Counted from the first letter of the stretch, positions 1 to 12,084 are shown. The stretch is 64,000 nucleotides of DNA from Mucidula mucida (GCA_015501055.1 JADNYV010000151.1:1-64000); one strand, 5' to 3'. A program made the numbers and translations. The notes: generated by a model from the letters alone, not told the origin.

Positions 1-434
1 AGAACAGTTAGGACACGGACTGATGATGAATTCGCGGTGAATGCGTGAAAGGAGAGGTGGCGGCGGCGGTGGTGAACCTTCAGTGGCTTCAGGAACGATC
101 AGCCATGCATGCCATGATCGCAAACTTTTCAACTTTGCAACGCACGTCTTCTACTCACAACTCACACAGGACATAAGTCATTTCCTCCTCGGCTCCTCTT
201 CGTGTCGATAGATTTAATTTATGTCAGTTAGAATTCGGTGCCCTCTTTACATCGCCCTCTCCTCCGACGATCATGAAACCAATGACTGTACATGTCAACC
301 CCTGAAGTCGAGGTACTTATACTGTCAGTCGACTGTCGTCAAGAGTAACATGGCATCTTAACAAGGTACATCTTATCCCATTGCGCTTCATTCACATACT
401 GAGATCAACCTGAAGCACGCGATGGATCTCCCAA
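1..434. other. Left-edge intergenic region
   Basis: I see no convincing gene here. A short GGC-rich run lies near position 60. The rest is the presumed upstream region of the F-box-like gene. Confidence 0.5.
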
Positions 435-1699
435 ATGCGAACGAACATCGAACCAAAGCTTCCGCAGGAGCTTCTAGACCATATCGTAGATGACCTCTGG
501 GATGACCGTCGAACACTCGTAACGCTTCTCCTCGTCGCTCATCGTTTTGGAGAACGCTGCAGACGATGGATATATCACACTCTACATCTCACCAACGACG
601 ATTGCTCTCACCCCCATGACCGACGCGTCCCATTAACAGCATTCTACAAACACGTCATGCGCTACCCTTTGTCTGGATGCCCCCGCGTTCATTTCCTCAC
701 TATCACCCTCGAAAGCCCCACCAACAATCGCCTGTCCGGACGAATTAAAGCTGTCCTGTTCTATGCATTTAACCTGCAGGAACTGTCCGTGCATTTCGCG
801 CAATGCAGTCCGGAATGGGCGCTCAATTATCCAAGGCTCTTCCGCACATTAGCGTCGCCCTCGGTCGTGACTTTGGAATTGACGTGTTTCGAGGATTGGA
901 CAACGCTGGAAGACTATAGCGGGGAACAAATTGCCCAATTACTGGCAAAATTTCCCCGGCTTCGATGCTTGAAGGCGGGTGGCACACTACGACCCATCCG
1001 ATCAGATCCCACCAAGAGCCTGCCCCCCATTGAGGCTCTTCACATTTCTGCAGATTCTCTATATTGTCTTCAGACACCACCGTTTGCCATGTGCGCGCTG
1101 CGCGACTTGGTCATCGATTACGGCGAACTCTTTACAAGTTCTGCGACTGGACTGCGCATGGCGCACAAGTCTTTCCTCTCCGCAATCCCAGAATCCGTGC
1201 AGTCTCTATCGATCATCGTCGAGACGTCCTGCTTGCACGGCTACACCGTAGATGAAGTCCTGCTTCAAACAGGTTAGTGCATTTACATCTTTCGGTTGAC
1301 AGCAACTGAGTGCGCGTTTAGTTATGGTGTCTTGTATCCTGCGGTTTCCTGATTTCCGATGTTTAGGGTTCCCCATCTCATTATCCATATCCAAGGAGAT
1401 TTGTACACGCGCTCTGGCAAGGCGCCCATAACAAGGGCTGGTTCATCGATTCGCTGCGCTCGGCCTTGCGCGCGGACACTGCCATCACATTACAAAAGCT
1501 AACAATGATGGTCGATATCACTCGCAGTACCACTAAGAGCGACTTGGGGATATGGCAGGAACTAAACATTGCGCTTTCAGACGCTCGTGTTCTTCGCTAT
1601 CTCAGGCACCTGAAGTTGTTTTGCGTTTTGTGCGTTCGCCACTTTGGGACCTTTCGTCCTGCGGAAAGAGGTGCATGTCGTTGGCAGAAAGAGGAGTGA
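435..1699 (+). CDS. F-box-like protein
   Basis: The first exon opens with MRTNIEPKLPQELLDHIVDD. The LPxELLDxIxDxL pattern at about residues 9-24 is the usual F-box-like start of the large basidiomycete family of putative substrate adaptors for SCF ubiquitin ligases. The following 250 residues are Leu-rich, with repeated short hydrophobic strands as in the degenerate LRR tails of this family. The exon stays open to 1272, where a GTTAGT donor is seen. A second open segment with similar composition (VHALWQGAHNKGWF..., later RVLRYLRHLKLF) runs to 1699. The best acceptor (TTTAG at 1366) does not keep the phase, so either another splice pair is used or a base is missing. The F-box-like call is fairly firm; the join and the C-terminus are inference. 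No ubiquitination target can be read from the sequence. Confidence 0.6.
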
Positions 1700-1927
1700 A
1701 CGGTCTTTTTCTTTAGCAGGTCCTACTGTCGTTACAGTTGAGAGTATTTGAATGTAATGATTGATAGCCCCGACTTTGATCTGCCTTGATTACACGCGGG
1801 AAAGTGGAAAACCGTATGATGTGTAAGTAGTTCGAAGTAAAATATCGAAAACAATAAATATGCCGGCCTTGGAGATTGGATGCTATGAGATAGATTTGTA
1901 CAGGTGCGCGAGAGAAACGAAAGGCGT

Positions 1928-3538
1928 TTATTGCCTGTTAGGTTTGCCTATACGCTGCGCGAGGACATCCAAGACCTCCTGCATAGAATAGACGGCGTCC
2001 GTGGAGCCGGAAAACTCAAAGGTCGACTCTGAGCTGGTGTTGAAATGACACGACTCGATACCGCGCTCATGGAGATCTTGAATCACATCGCCGGCGGCAG
2101 GATTCTTTCCCTCCAATGCACCATCCAAGGCCCTGATCTCCTTCTCCGTGAATCCAAATGCCTCTTGCAGCGCTGCGTCATGCGTGAGGTCATGTGAATA
2201 TTTCTTGAGACGGTCAAGATGGATGCCAGTGTACGCGTCGGTGACCATCTCGCTCGTCAGAATAGTGCGAATGAAATGACCGCTCATATGAGACATAACC
2301 AGCACGGCCATGAACTCGCTGTCCATATAGCGCATTATCGCGGCTCGGTCTTCAGGTCGAGCACGAAGAACGGGCGAGTCGTAGTGCTCTACAAGCAGAA
2401 GGGTTTGATGAGCGGGTGATGCCTACGTAGGAGGGTATGAGAAAGTATCAAGGTGTGACAAAGAATTCATACCGTAGCTACACCCAGCGTAACGCCCGGA
2501 GTGGACTTTAGGAACATGTCAATATCCAGACATCCATAGATGTGGTCGTACTTCAGCCACAGCTGACGTATCTGCGAATTCATGTATTCCTGGAGCGACT
2601 GCTTGATAGTTGATGCGTCTGCGGAGACTTTGGAGAGGTCCAGGTGCAGGACAGGGTAAGCCGGGGGAAAGTAGGCCTCCTCATCCATGGGGTATAACGC
2701 CTCTATCAGCGTAGGCGATGAAAGGTCATCACAGACCTGTGACACCATGGATAAGAATGTCTTCATCCCAAATCCGCGTGGGCGACGAATAATGAGTATG
2801 TTGTACGGGTCGCAATGATCAATAACCGAGACGCCACGGGTCTTGTCTACTAGTAGCATGCCCGGCTGCGCAAGTAGTTGCTGGATGTCGGATACATGCG
2901 GTGACGGTAAGACCTGTGTTCGTTTATTGTGAGCGACTGCAATACCGGGAGTGGGGAGAACACACCTGTTCAGGTCCTAGTGACGACAAAAGGTGTCGTC
3001 CTATACGATGAATGTTTTCGAGTTTGAGTCTCTTCGTCGCAGACCCGACGCTTCGAATAGAGCCCTCAGATTCCGATTCCGAAGTGGCATCATCGCCACC
3101 AAAGTATTTCCTCTTGGGAGACGCTAACTAGAATTGAGAGTGCAGATTCATTATATAGAGCGACGACCTACAGGTGTGGACAGATGCCTCGATATCAAAA
3201 GTCAAGTGGATGACATCCTCAGAATCGAGTGGCCATGTTGGAAATAACGACGAAATTGGCGCATCCAAGTCGACGCGTTTGGCATCCTGTGGGAGACCAT
3301 CGCATAAAACAGCGCTTCCTACATCTCCATCAAGTCGAATATGCGTCTTCCACGGCCTACACACTGTGTGGCTACATTGACAACACATGTCGTGGTCATC
3401 TTGAAGGTCCTGTTGAAGGTCGCGCAAGGTGGGAGACGCCTTTGTTGTAAACCAAGATGCACGCTTCTTCGTACGGTAAAGATAGCGCAGAGGATGAGAG
3501 GCGAGGGCGCAAACAAAGTTGGGGATCGAGTTCGACAT
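1928..3538 (-). pseudogene. AAA-ATPase-like family protein, copy A (in-frame stop)
   Basis: Three exons are recognised by comparison with copies B and C: 3538-2966, 2913-2473 and 2422-1928. Their phases match exactly. Exon 2 has the family's N-terminal signature (LLVDKTRGVSVIDHCDP), then a P-loop-like RRPRGFGMKTFLSMV. Exon 3 has the Walker-B-like LLVEHYDSPVLRA, then DLTHDAALQEAFGFTEKEI and VYSMQEVLDVL, all in the order expected for the AAA-ATPase_like family (PF09820, recalled). The first exon is a diverged paralog of the B/C N-terminus and starts MSNSIPNF. An in-frame TAG at 3130-3128 replaces the Trp found in copy B (QAWLAS becomes QF-stop-LAS), so the full protein cannot be made. The protein would stop after the PF09820-like part and lacks a nuclease domain. 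It is head-to-head with copy D. Confidence 0.7.
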
Positions 3539-3836
3539 GGTGGTTTGGAATAGAATGACGGATAGAGCCAAACGAACAATGAGCTCGATCATTTCCCACA
3601 GGTAACGTGACTCCGTATCTGATCAACCGCACAATCTCACCTGACTGCTGGACACGGCAAGCCAACGGCGCGCAATGCCATTGCAAGGCTCTACAAAAGC
3701 CGGGACAGTGGCTTACCATCGAACGCCCTCCTCGTTTCCTCGTCTCACTTCACCAGTCGCCTGGTATGTTTTCCTAGTCGCCTACCTCATTCGTTTAGAA
3801 ATCTAAAACCACTACAGACCATCCTCTCTCTTCAAA
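3539..3836. promoter_or_regulatory. Shared divergent upstream region of copies A and D
   Basis: This spacer of about 300 bp lies between two divergent family members. From about 3,640 to 3,836 it closely resembles the sequence upstream of copies B (9252-9480, reversed) and C (about 21,430-21,633). It includes the phrases CACGGCAAGCCAACGGCG and CGGGACAGTGGCTTAC and ends just before the ATGGCAGATA start. Conservation of this block in three places suggests a promoter duplicated with the gene. No specific factor site is claimed. Confidence 0.45.
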
Positions 3837-6799
3837 ATGGCAGATATCGGTACTCAATTGCCTCATGACGATGTCATTTTCGCTGGCATCTCGAGTCATG
3901 CAACCGCGTCCTACGTGGTCCCCCTACGGTGTCTTAATGGAGAAATATGTCCCTCAAGACGCTCCATACCACCGTAATAGATCTGCATAACGCGCACTGC
4001 TTCAAGCTATCGGACGAGCATACGGCGACTGGGAGAATCTGGAGTCGCCCCAACCTGACGTGCGACGAGGTCACAGCAGACCCCAAAATCCTACGCGACT
4101 ATCGGCCATCCGACTCCGCCATCGCACTGGACATTAGCCGCGATGGCGACTCTTTTGTGTCCAACCACATCCCAGCATTTCAAACAGCGACGCCGGGAGA
4201 TTTTCCTTTGGCCTTTGTTGTTGAAATCGTCGATAACATTACGCCCATCGCACCACCAAAATGTCTAGCCCCGGCCGATATAGATCATTTACGGCCCACC
4301 AAGCAACGAAAGACGTCTACAAGCAAGGTCCTCCCAGTTCAACGCATAGGTGACTCCCGCGCTATCAAGACGCCAGGCTCAAGATTGGTGTGTAGTGCTT
4401 CCTTTTGTGTTCGACATTTGTTATCTCATGCGCGTCTTTAGAAACTACCTCCGCCATCAGAACACTTTTCATCAGTGTTCAAAGTATCAGGTTGCTTGAT
4501 TGTCGATGGGACATCCGCCATCGCCACCCTTGAAGACCACGCAAAGACTGGCATCCGCCACGGGTCTTGGGGTTGTACTGTCCACATACCGACCAATTTT
4601 CCAAAACTTGCTTGGGCAACGTCAGTGGCTGGGTATTACAGCCTGCTACCCCAAATTCCGTACGAGGATTCTTATGCCCACTGCGATATTCACAGACGGC
4701 CGGACTTGAAGCATTTCAATCAGTCCTGTCTGGTCCTCATCTTAGACTGGACAACGATAAATCCGGAAGCCGACTTTGGGGCACTGTATGCATCAGTAAC
4801 TGTGTATTGAAAGTGCAGTTGGGTTCATTTTTGAGCTACTACTCCAAGCGGTTCCTCTCTCATTGCATGATTGATATGTCTGACCTTGAGGCTCACGAAG
4901 CCTTGAATGCTGTTTTGGTGAGTAAACGCTCATTTCACACGCAATGTATGGCTGACAAACATCCTTCAGAACCTCGTCCAGAAGCATGGTCTAACCGTGT
5001 TCCTTGGCTTTTTGGAATACGACCTTTTGGCGCTCAAAACCTGGATGGATTATATCCTGGGCCTGCTCCCTAGTCTTCCTCCACTAGACGTCATCTACCA
5101 CACCAAAACCTGCTTTTTACGCCTACATAATGTCATTCAGGCCTACCGACTGGGTCCAAACCCAACAATCACCCGAGCATTGTATGTCGGTTCCTCGAAC
5201 TCGTTCGCCTATGCGCTTGGGAGTGTACTAGACATGGAAGACATGCCAGAGCTAGCTTCCTCAGTTGCATGACAGCAAAGACGTGGAAGCTTGTCTTCGG
5301 CTTTGCCTTCCGTCTTCGAGTCCCGGCGAAGTGAATGACTACCTCAAGACTATCACGAACATAGCCGGAGGTTATTGTTTTTCTGCAGATGCGCCGCCGC
5401 ATTGTAGTGACCTCTTTCGTCCGCAGGATGTCCTGTCCTGTCTTACCTCAATACAGCAGTCAAAAAGTCTCACGAAACATGCGGTTTTCTCTGATCGCCA
5501 ACATGACTACCATGCCCAACTCAGAGTTTTAAACATTTACTACACATATCTTCGTCCAAGGACCGCAATGAAGTTGAACTCCTCCTAGTTCAGCATTTTA
5601 TAGAGATGAGTGATCCCACTCTTTGTTACGACATCGATGTTCCCGTACAACAAGCGCCAGCGGATCACACGAATGCTGCATTCCAGCAATACCTGGGTTC
5701 CACCAAACAGGCCGTTCAGAAGTTGATGATGACTTTGGGACTCCTCGCATTCCAGCCGGAGGATTCAGATATATGCGAGGACGGCGTATCTGCTTTTGCT
5801 ATTCCAAATCACGCTCTTTCAAGCAAAGTGAGTGATCTTATAATCCGAGCTTGAGTTTTCTGCCTCATGAATTGCCCTCTCCAGCTGTCAGCCGACCTAC
5901 GGGAAGATGCAGTCATGACGGCACACCTTACCAAGTTTGACGGTACGAAGCGATGGTTCGCAGGTCTTCTCTCGAATTGGTCAACAAGACATCGCGATAC
6001 CATTCGAACTATCGAGAAGATCCCGGAGGCTGTTCTCCAGAACACTGTGGAACTCTACGTCAATATGAGCTCCGGCATCACCATTTTGGGACCAACTCCC
6101 GACCGCGCAATCTCCGAAGTCCAGTTGATCGCCAACAAAATCTCGGACTGGAAGAATTTCGCCGACATCTTTGTGCTTCCCAGAACGCAGGAGAAAGGAG
6201 AAACCGATTCGGAATACTTCCAGGACCCGACTCACCTGCTACTCCTCCTCATCGAGCTCAAGAGCATACAGCTCTACTTTCTGTTTATAGGGACGTTTGG
6301 ACGAGCGCCAAATGTGACAGACCTCGCCAAATTTCGTGATAAACTCCTGGCGTTTCCAGAGGCTGATTGGCAAGCTCTCATCGATGATCTTGGCCCAGTC
6401 AGGACCAACCTCACCCCCAACGAATTTGCGAAACTGCAACAGGATCGGAAGGCTGCGAGGCCCAAATATGAGGGTGGCACTTTCTCAGAGTGGGACGGCG
6501 GAGCTTGTCCGGAGCTCACCGTTACGGACCTCTACGTCAAGCTATTTGATGAAAGGGTCAGCGTGCGCGATTTCTTGATGGAAGCGCGGGACCAGTACCA
6601 CCGGTACAGCAACATCGCGGAGCGTGGCACCGACAAGCGCCAATCACAGTTCATCGACGATCCTCGTGTTCGCTGTGATGACAACAACGCCCTCAAGCAC
6701 AAGATTCAACCGATGTCTATCGTGCTTGTTGGAGGGGTTGTACCTCTTATCGACGATACAGCACCGATACGTCAAACCGCCCACCATTATTCCCGCTAG
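3837..6799 (+). pseudogene. AAA-ATPase-like protein with PD-(D/E)XK-like C-terminus, copy D (frame-disrupted)
   Basis: The N-terminus (MADIGTQLPHDDVIFAGISS) matches copies B and C up to about position 4,300 and then diverges. Position-by-position comparison places the P-loop at NFPKLAWATS, so Gly and Thr of the usual GKT are replaced. Downstream come VLILDWTTINPEADF (matching VLHLDLS..ADAS in B), a helical stretch SFLSYYSKRF, NLVQKHGLTVFLGFLEYD, and GGYCFS...DLFRPQDVLSCL, which fits the 'GY.F ... LYNPxxVLxxL' end of PF09820. The last exon contains FADIFVLP followed by LLIELKSIQL, the D...ExK pattern of a PD-(D/E)XK nuclease as in PF08011 partners. Clear introns lie at about 4,919-4,969 and 5,829-5,884. 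Frame changes are needed near 3,936 (one base lost relative to copy C), about 4,790, about 5,256 and about 5,560. It may be a decayed gene or a real gene with base-calling errors. Only this copy keeps the nuclease-like tail. Confidence 0.55.
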
Positions 6800-7130
6800 A
6801 TTGAACCACTCGCTTTTATGATTGCTTGTAAAAACCATTTATGATATCTAACTATGCTTCATATGCTGTATGTTATGCTCTGTGTTCAATCACCACATGT
6901 TTATTTTATCGGCTGAACACAATGGAGATAAAAGGGCTATCACTATAACTGGCAAAGTATATAAGGATTAAATAAGCTAATCGTGGAGAGAAGACGTATC
7001 ACGTATGTCAGTACTCAATGTTGTAGTGACGGAAACAAAAGAAAATCATTTCCGTGTTGATAAAACTAGTTTTACCCTCGAGAAAGAAATTCTAGGACGT
7101 ACTTATTCAGCATCTCATTGACCAAATGAT
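6800..7130. other. Intergenic, AT-rich
   Basis: This is the 3' flank of copy D. I see no gene, repeat or structured element. Confidence 0.4.
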
Positions 7131-7316
7131 TCAGGGACCAGAGAAGGCACTGGAGAGCGCTACTGCTTCACGTAATATTGTGGCGTGGTAAACGGGAAGC
7201 GTTGAGACCGCGGGTACGTACAGTGGGCATACATTTTCAGGGAACAAGCTTTGTTCTAAGAATCTAGTGGAGTACTCAATAGCGATGCTCTCTCGCAGCG
7301 AGGACAAGAAGTCCAT
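7131..7316 (-). CDS. Small ORF of the duplicated cassette, function unknown
   Basis: A 61-residue frame begins MDFLSSLRESIAIEYSTRF and contains PVYHATILREAVALSS. About 55-60 bp upstream on its own strand is a TATA-like GTATATAAAG (about 7,367-7,376). The same stretch is recognisable downstream of copy C (about 24,110-24,390), with GTATAAATG upstream and the segment HRATIFREATDH in place of YHATILREAVAL. Several third-position changes between the two copies are silent, which hints at coding, but the C version has ATA in place of the start codon and a stop. It could be the first exon of a longer gene. I recognise no family. Confidence 0.3.
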   Translation of the reverse strand: MDFLSSLRESIAIEYSTRFLEQSLFPENVCPLYVPAVSTLPVYHATILREAVALSSAFSGP

Positions 7317-7514
7317 CTAATCAGAGTGCTTCTTGCAACCAGAGGACACAACCCTTTGATAGCCTAGTCTTTATATACACTGCCTCTGGAATGCGATAAT
7401 GTAGATTTCAATTCAGAGTAAGGTAGAATATAGTAGAAGAAAGATGTGACTCCTGGAGATTGGATTCTATGAGATAGCATTTGTACAGGTGCGCGAGAGG
7501 GGGAAAAAAGGCGT

Positions 7515-9251
7515 TTACTGCCTGTTAGGTTTGCCTATACGCTGCGCGAGGACATCCAAGACCTCCTGCATAGAATAGACGGCGTCCGTCGAACCGGAAA
7601 ACTCAAAGGTCGACTCTGAGCTGGTGTTGAAATGACACAACTTGATACCGCGCTCACGAAGATCTTGAATGATATCGCCGGCGGTAGGATTCTTTCCCTC
7701 CAATGCACCATCCAAGGCCCTGATCTCCTTCTCCGTGAATCCAAATGCCTCTTGCAGCGCTGCGTCATGCGTGAGGTCATGTGAATATTTCTTGAGACGG
7801 TCAAGATGGATGCCAGTGTACGCGTCGGTGACCATCTCGCTCGTCAGAATAGTGCGAATATAATGGCGGCTCATATGCGACATAACCAGCGCGGCCATGA
7901 ACTCGCTGTCCATATAATGCATCACCGCGGCTCGGTCTTCAGGGCGAGCGCGAAGAACGGGCGAGTCGTAGTTCTCTACGAGCAGAAGCGTTCGATGAGC
8001 AGGTGGTGCCTACGTAGGAGAGCATGAGAATGTAGCATCGAAGTCTGACAAGAAATTCATACCGTAGCTACACCCAGCGTAAGGCCCGGTGTGGCCATTA
8101 AGAACCTGTCAATATCCTGACATCCATAGATGTGGTCGTACTTCAGCCACAGCTGACGTATTTGCGAATTGATATATTCGTGGAGGGACTGCGCGACATT
8201 GGATGCGTCTGCGGATATTGTGGAGAGATCCAGATGAAGCACAGGGTATGCCGGCGCAAAGTAGGGCTCCTCGTACATGGGGTATAACGCCTCTATCAAT
8301 GTCGGCGATGAAAGGTCATCACAAACCTGTGACACCATGGATAAGAATGTCTTCATTCCAAATCCGCGTGGGCGACGGAGGATGAGTATGCTGGATGGGT
8401 CGCACTGGTCAATAACGGAGACGCCACGGGTCTTATCCACTAGCAGCATGCCCGGCTGCGCAAGTAGTTGCTGGATGTTGGATACACGCGATGACGGTAA
8501 CACCTGTGTTCGTTCCTTGTGAGCGACTGTGATACAGGCAGTGGGGAGAACACACCTGTTCAGGTCCTAGTGACGACAGAAGGTGTTGTCCTATACGGTG
8601 AATGTTTTTGAGTTTCTGTCTCTTCGTTGCAGACCCAACGCAGCCCTCAGAATCCGAATCCGAACTGGAATCATCATCATCCAAGAATTTCCTTTTGAGA
8701 GACGCTAACCAGGCTTGAGAATGCAGGTTCGTTATATAGAGCAGCGATGTACAGCCGTGCACAGATTCCTCCAGATCGAGCTTAGTGGGACCCGTATGAT
8801 CTATATCGACCGGGGCTAGACTTTTTGCTTTTGGCAGTGCGATAGGCGTAACATTATCGACGATTTCAACGACGAAGGACAAAGGAAAATCTCCCGGCGT
8901 CGCTGGTTGAAATGCTGGGATGTGGTCGGACACAAAAGAATCGCCATCGCGGCTAATGTCTAACGCGATGGCGGAGTTGGATGGCTGGAAGTCGCGTAGG
9001 ATTTTGGGGTCTGCTGCCTCCTCGTTGTAGGTTAGGTTGGGGTGACTCCAGATGCTTCCAGTCGCCATATGCTCCTTCGACAGCTTGAAGCAGTGCGCGT
9101 TACGTAGATTGCTTATAGTGGTATGGAGCGTCTTAAGGGACATTTTTCTCCATTTAAGACACCGGAGGGGGACCACGGAAAACGTGGTTACATGACTCGA
9201 AATGCCAGCAAAAATGGCATCGTCAGAAGGAAATGGCGCGGTATCTGCCAT
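7515..9251 (-). CDS. AAA-ATPase-like family protein, copy B (intact)
   Basis: Three exons (9251-8556, 8503-8063, 8009-7515) join in phase to give about 543 residues. Residues 1-170 form an N-terminal region (MADTAPFPSDDAIFAGISSH...) shared only with copies C and D here. An acidic/serine linker with a basic KRQKLK patch follows at about 205-220, a possible nuclear signal. The PF09820-like part then has LLVDKTRGVSVIDQ, the P-loop-like RRPRGFGMKTFLSMV, VLHLDLSTISADAS, the Walker-B-like LLVENYDSPVLRA, DLTHDAALQEAFGFTEKE and VYSMQEVLDVL. In the family consensus I recall (RPRxFGKT/S), Lys directly follows the Gly; here Met is inserted in register and Lys comes one later. The protein ends without a PD-(D/E)XK domain. 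The SDR gene lies upstream on the same strand. Catalytic activity is uncertain; the family is often linked to mobile DNA or genetic conflict. Confidence 0.75.
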
Positions 9252-9677
9252 TTTGGAAACAGAGGATGATCTGCAGTGGTTTTAGGTTTCTCGGAAGTGA
9301 ACAAGGTAGGTGACTAGGAAATATACCAGGCGGCTGGGGAGACGAAGCAAGGAATTGAGGTGGATGTTAGATGGCAAGCCACTGTCCCGGCTTTTTTAGG
9401 ACCATTGTTCATTGTACGCCGTTGGCTTGCCGTGTCCAGGAGTCAGGTGAGATTGAGCAGTTTGATCAGGTGGCGGTCAAATCAAGAGGAACAAATGCGG
9501 AATCATGTTACCTCAGCCTGTGCTTCCAAACTTTGACCAGCATGTTGCTCCGACCAGTTGTTTCGTCGAACACATGAACCACCACAATATAGGATCTGGA
9601 GAATAAAACTACATCTGAGGTGCAGGCCTCTGCGACGAAGTTAAACGGACAGAATTCTTGAACACAGCGCGCAATAT

Positions 9678-10678
9678 TCAGGGACTACGTCCCACGCTCG
9701 TCTCCTCCACCGAATGCTCCCACACCGCCATCTTATCCTTGTTCGAGATATTGTAACACCTCATGCCGATGTCATCCCCGTGCTCGTCTCTCCTGCTCCA
9801 TCCCCTCTCCTTCGGCTTACTATCAAGCAGCGCATACAGCATATACTCCGCACACTCCTCCGGCTGGACCCCATAGAGCCAAAACTTCAACCACACAAGT
9901 GGGGCGAGGAGCTTCAGGGGACCCCACATGGACTCGTACAGCTGGTTCACCGCAGGCGTATACACTACACCCGGATAGATATGCACGAAGCCAATCCCCG
10001 GATTTTGCTTCGCGTATTCCTAGATATCATCACTCCAGTCAGCGTTTTCAAGAGCTAGGAAATAGTGTGCACGCACCTCGATCATAACGTCGTTGTACAC
10101 GACCGGCTTCAACGCGGCGTTCCAGAACCTATACTTTTTGCGCATCCCCAGGTCGTCTCTGTCCACCGGAACGTCCGTCATCCCCGTCCCCAGCATCGTC
10201 ATCACCCTCGCGTCCTCCCCTTTCTCATTTGCCACACGAAGAACGGGCAACAACTCGCTGATAAACTTGAATCGGCAATAGTATCGCATAACCAGCAGCT
10301 TATCCAGCCCCTCCTCCGTCTCGTCGCGTCCCGTTATTCGAAAGTACCCCGCGGACAAAACGAGAAAGTTCATCTTCCCTTCTGGGACGCGCGTCTTGAG
10401 CTCGTTACACGTCGCGACGATGTTGCGCATCAGAAACGCGTCGCAGTACACAAACTTGCGCTTGACGCCCTCCGGGCGGGGAAGGGACGCGAACGTCTTT
10501 TCCGCCGCGGCTTGGTTGCGGCCGACGATGAACAGGTGGGTGTTTCCGTCGATGTAGGATGTGAGCGCCTTGGTCATGGCCTTGCCGATACCGGATGTGC
10601 CGCCGACGAACACGGCGACGGGGTGTAGGGAGGAGAGAATGTGCTGTTGGAGGCGCGCGCGTCTGTCAGTGAAGGCAT
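9678..10678 (-). CDS. Short-chain dehydrogenase/reductase (SDR), one frameshift near the N-terminus
   Basis: Exon 1 (10678-10077) and exon 2 (10019-9678) flank a 57-nt intron. The start MPSLTDARASNSTFSPPYTP is typical of a basidiomycete SDR group. It is followed by VAVFVGGTSGIGKAM, the nucleotide-binding TGxxxGIG-type loop, then VGRN (cofactor selection), LVLSAG (the NNAG equivalent), and a catalytic-type region with YND where YxxxK is usual. The cofactor should be NAD(P)H; the substrate cannot be predicted. The two N-terminal segments are in different frames: one base is missing at the G4 run at 10620-10623 (C4 on the coding strand). This may be a sequencing error or a real break. The tail (DEHGDDIGMRCYNIS, then AVWEHSVEETSVG) is repeated upstream of copy C. 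It lies about 430 bp upstream of AAA-ATPase-like copy B, on the same strand. Confidence 0.75.
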
Positions 10679-12084
10679 GGCGAATAGGTTGGAGAGTATA
10701 GTGTTATACCCACCCCACTTATAGTAAAAGTTGTTCCGACGGGTGTTCCGAGATGCGTGCTTACGCGTGAGTTTTTTGTAATGATCTGGTGCTATAATAA
10801 TGTTTCTTATAGTGAGTTCGTGTTCACCATGGACCATTAGAGTTGATTCTATTGCTGGGGGACACTCGTATGAAAGCTTTTCGGTCTTCTCTCGTTTCGC
10901 TCATTGCGCGCGGACTTTAAAGCTGTCTGGTTTGCTTCTTTTTCTCCCTACGGACTCATATAATCACTAGTCTTTAGTCGTCTGCCATCATTATCTAGTA
11001 AGGAGTCCTAGTCATTCACACTCTGTCTCCAAGCTTGTATAATCAATTTGGGCTGGCAGTCCAGACCTTGAGGCCGCAGAATCTCCTTGTTTGTTCCCGA
11101 TGATTATAAAATATGGACACTGTTAAGCTTAAGACACGTCTTAGAGATGCATGCTTTGCTGCTGTAATACTATTGTTTCTCCATAGCGATATGAAAGAAG
11201 GGAGTCTCATTCACCATCACAACAAAGTAAAAAAAAGAAAAATTGGGATCTGGCTGGCAGCTCTCGCGCAGGTTGGAGCTGGCTGGGCTCGATAATGATG
11301 CTGGTGCTTAAATGAAAAAAGAAAAAGAAAAGAAAAGAAAAGAAAAGAAAAAGAAAAAGAGAAGGAGGAAGGAAGGAGGAGGTGAAGGATGTGTTAGAGT
11401 GCCTCCTGGATGAATTGTGGTGTCTCCTACCGTGTCGTGAGTCGCGACGTGGAGGATGGCGGGAGATGGTACCAATTAAAGAAGTCGAAGGCACTGCCAC
11501 TCTGATTCTCCGATCATCTCAAAACGGAAACCGCGCCAAACCGATAACAAAATGCAAGATGTATGGCGACAGAGCCAATCATGGCCACTGCTAATTTATT
11601 CTTAGGCACTTGTATAAGATTAAAGTCATCTGTGACTTTCTCCGATTTTCTGGGGGACCACGAGGCTCTCCAACTTTTTTCTCATTCCTGGGAATTTGTT
11701 ATCGACGGAGTTTGAATGTGATTGGAGGCAGGTGACACCTCACGAGTCACCGCAACGAGAGAAAGCAGAAGTGAGCAGCAGCTTATCGCTGCAAGCTTCT
11801 CATGTCTGCAGTCATCTCTACTCCTTGCAACAATTTGACGCGTCTCTGCACCACGATATAAGTATTTTATCTGGACCCGCCATGATTAATCCGTCAATTC
11901 CAAACTTGCAATGGAGAGTCGAGGTTTGAAGAGCTTGAAGAAATATTCCAGGGCAAAGGTGTGCTCAATATTTTTTCTTTATTGAAGACTCTTAAATGCT
12001 ATAGCTGGTACAATCCCCGCTGCCCCCTACCCACTCTTTCATCAACATTGGGTTGACTAGTAGGGTTCGAATCCCTATGAAAGA
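10679..12084. other. Intergenic region with purine-rich tract
   Basis: This region of about 1.4 kb lies between the SDR gene and the exonuclease/transposase-like gene. No convincing coding region is seen. Short frames over the A/G tract are compositional. Confidence 0.45.
11314..11383. repeat. Low-complexity (AAAAG)n / GGA-rich tract
   Basis: About 70 bases of nearly pure A/G on the + strand. The unit AAAAG is repeated and then passes into AGGAAGGAGG. This is a simple polypurine microsatellite, with no coding meaning inferred. Confidence 0.85.

Noticed and set aside
10065..10628. 187-residue + strand frame
   Set aside because: It is the antisense of the SDR exon with no family features.
12051..12082. 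TAGGGTTCGAATCCCTA, like a tRNA T-arm
   Set aside because: No matching acceptor stem, A box or anticodon arm is found at the right distance on this strand, so no tRNA is called.
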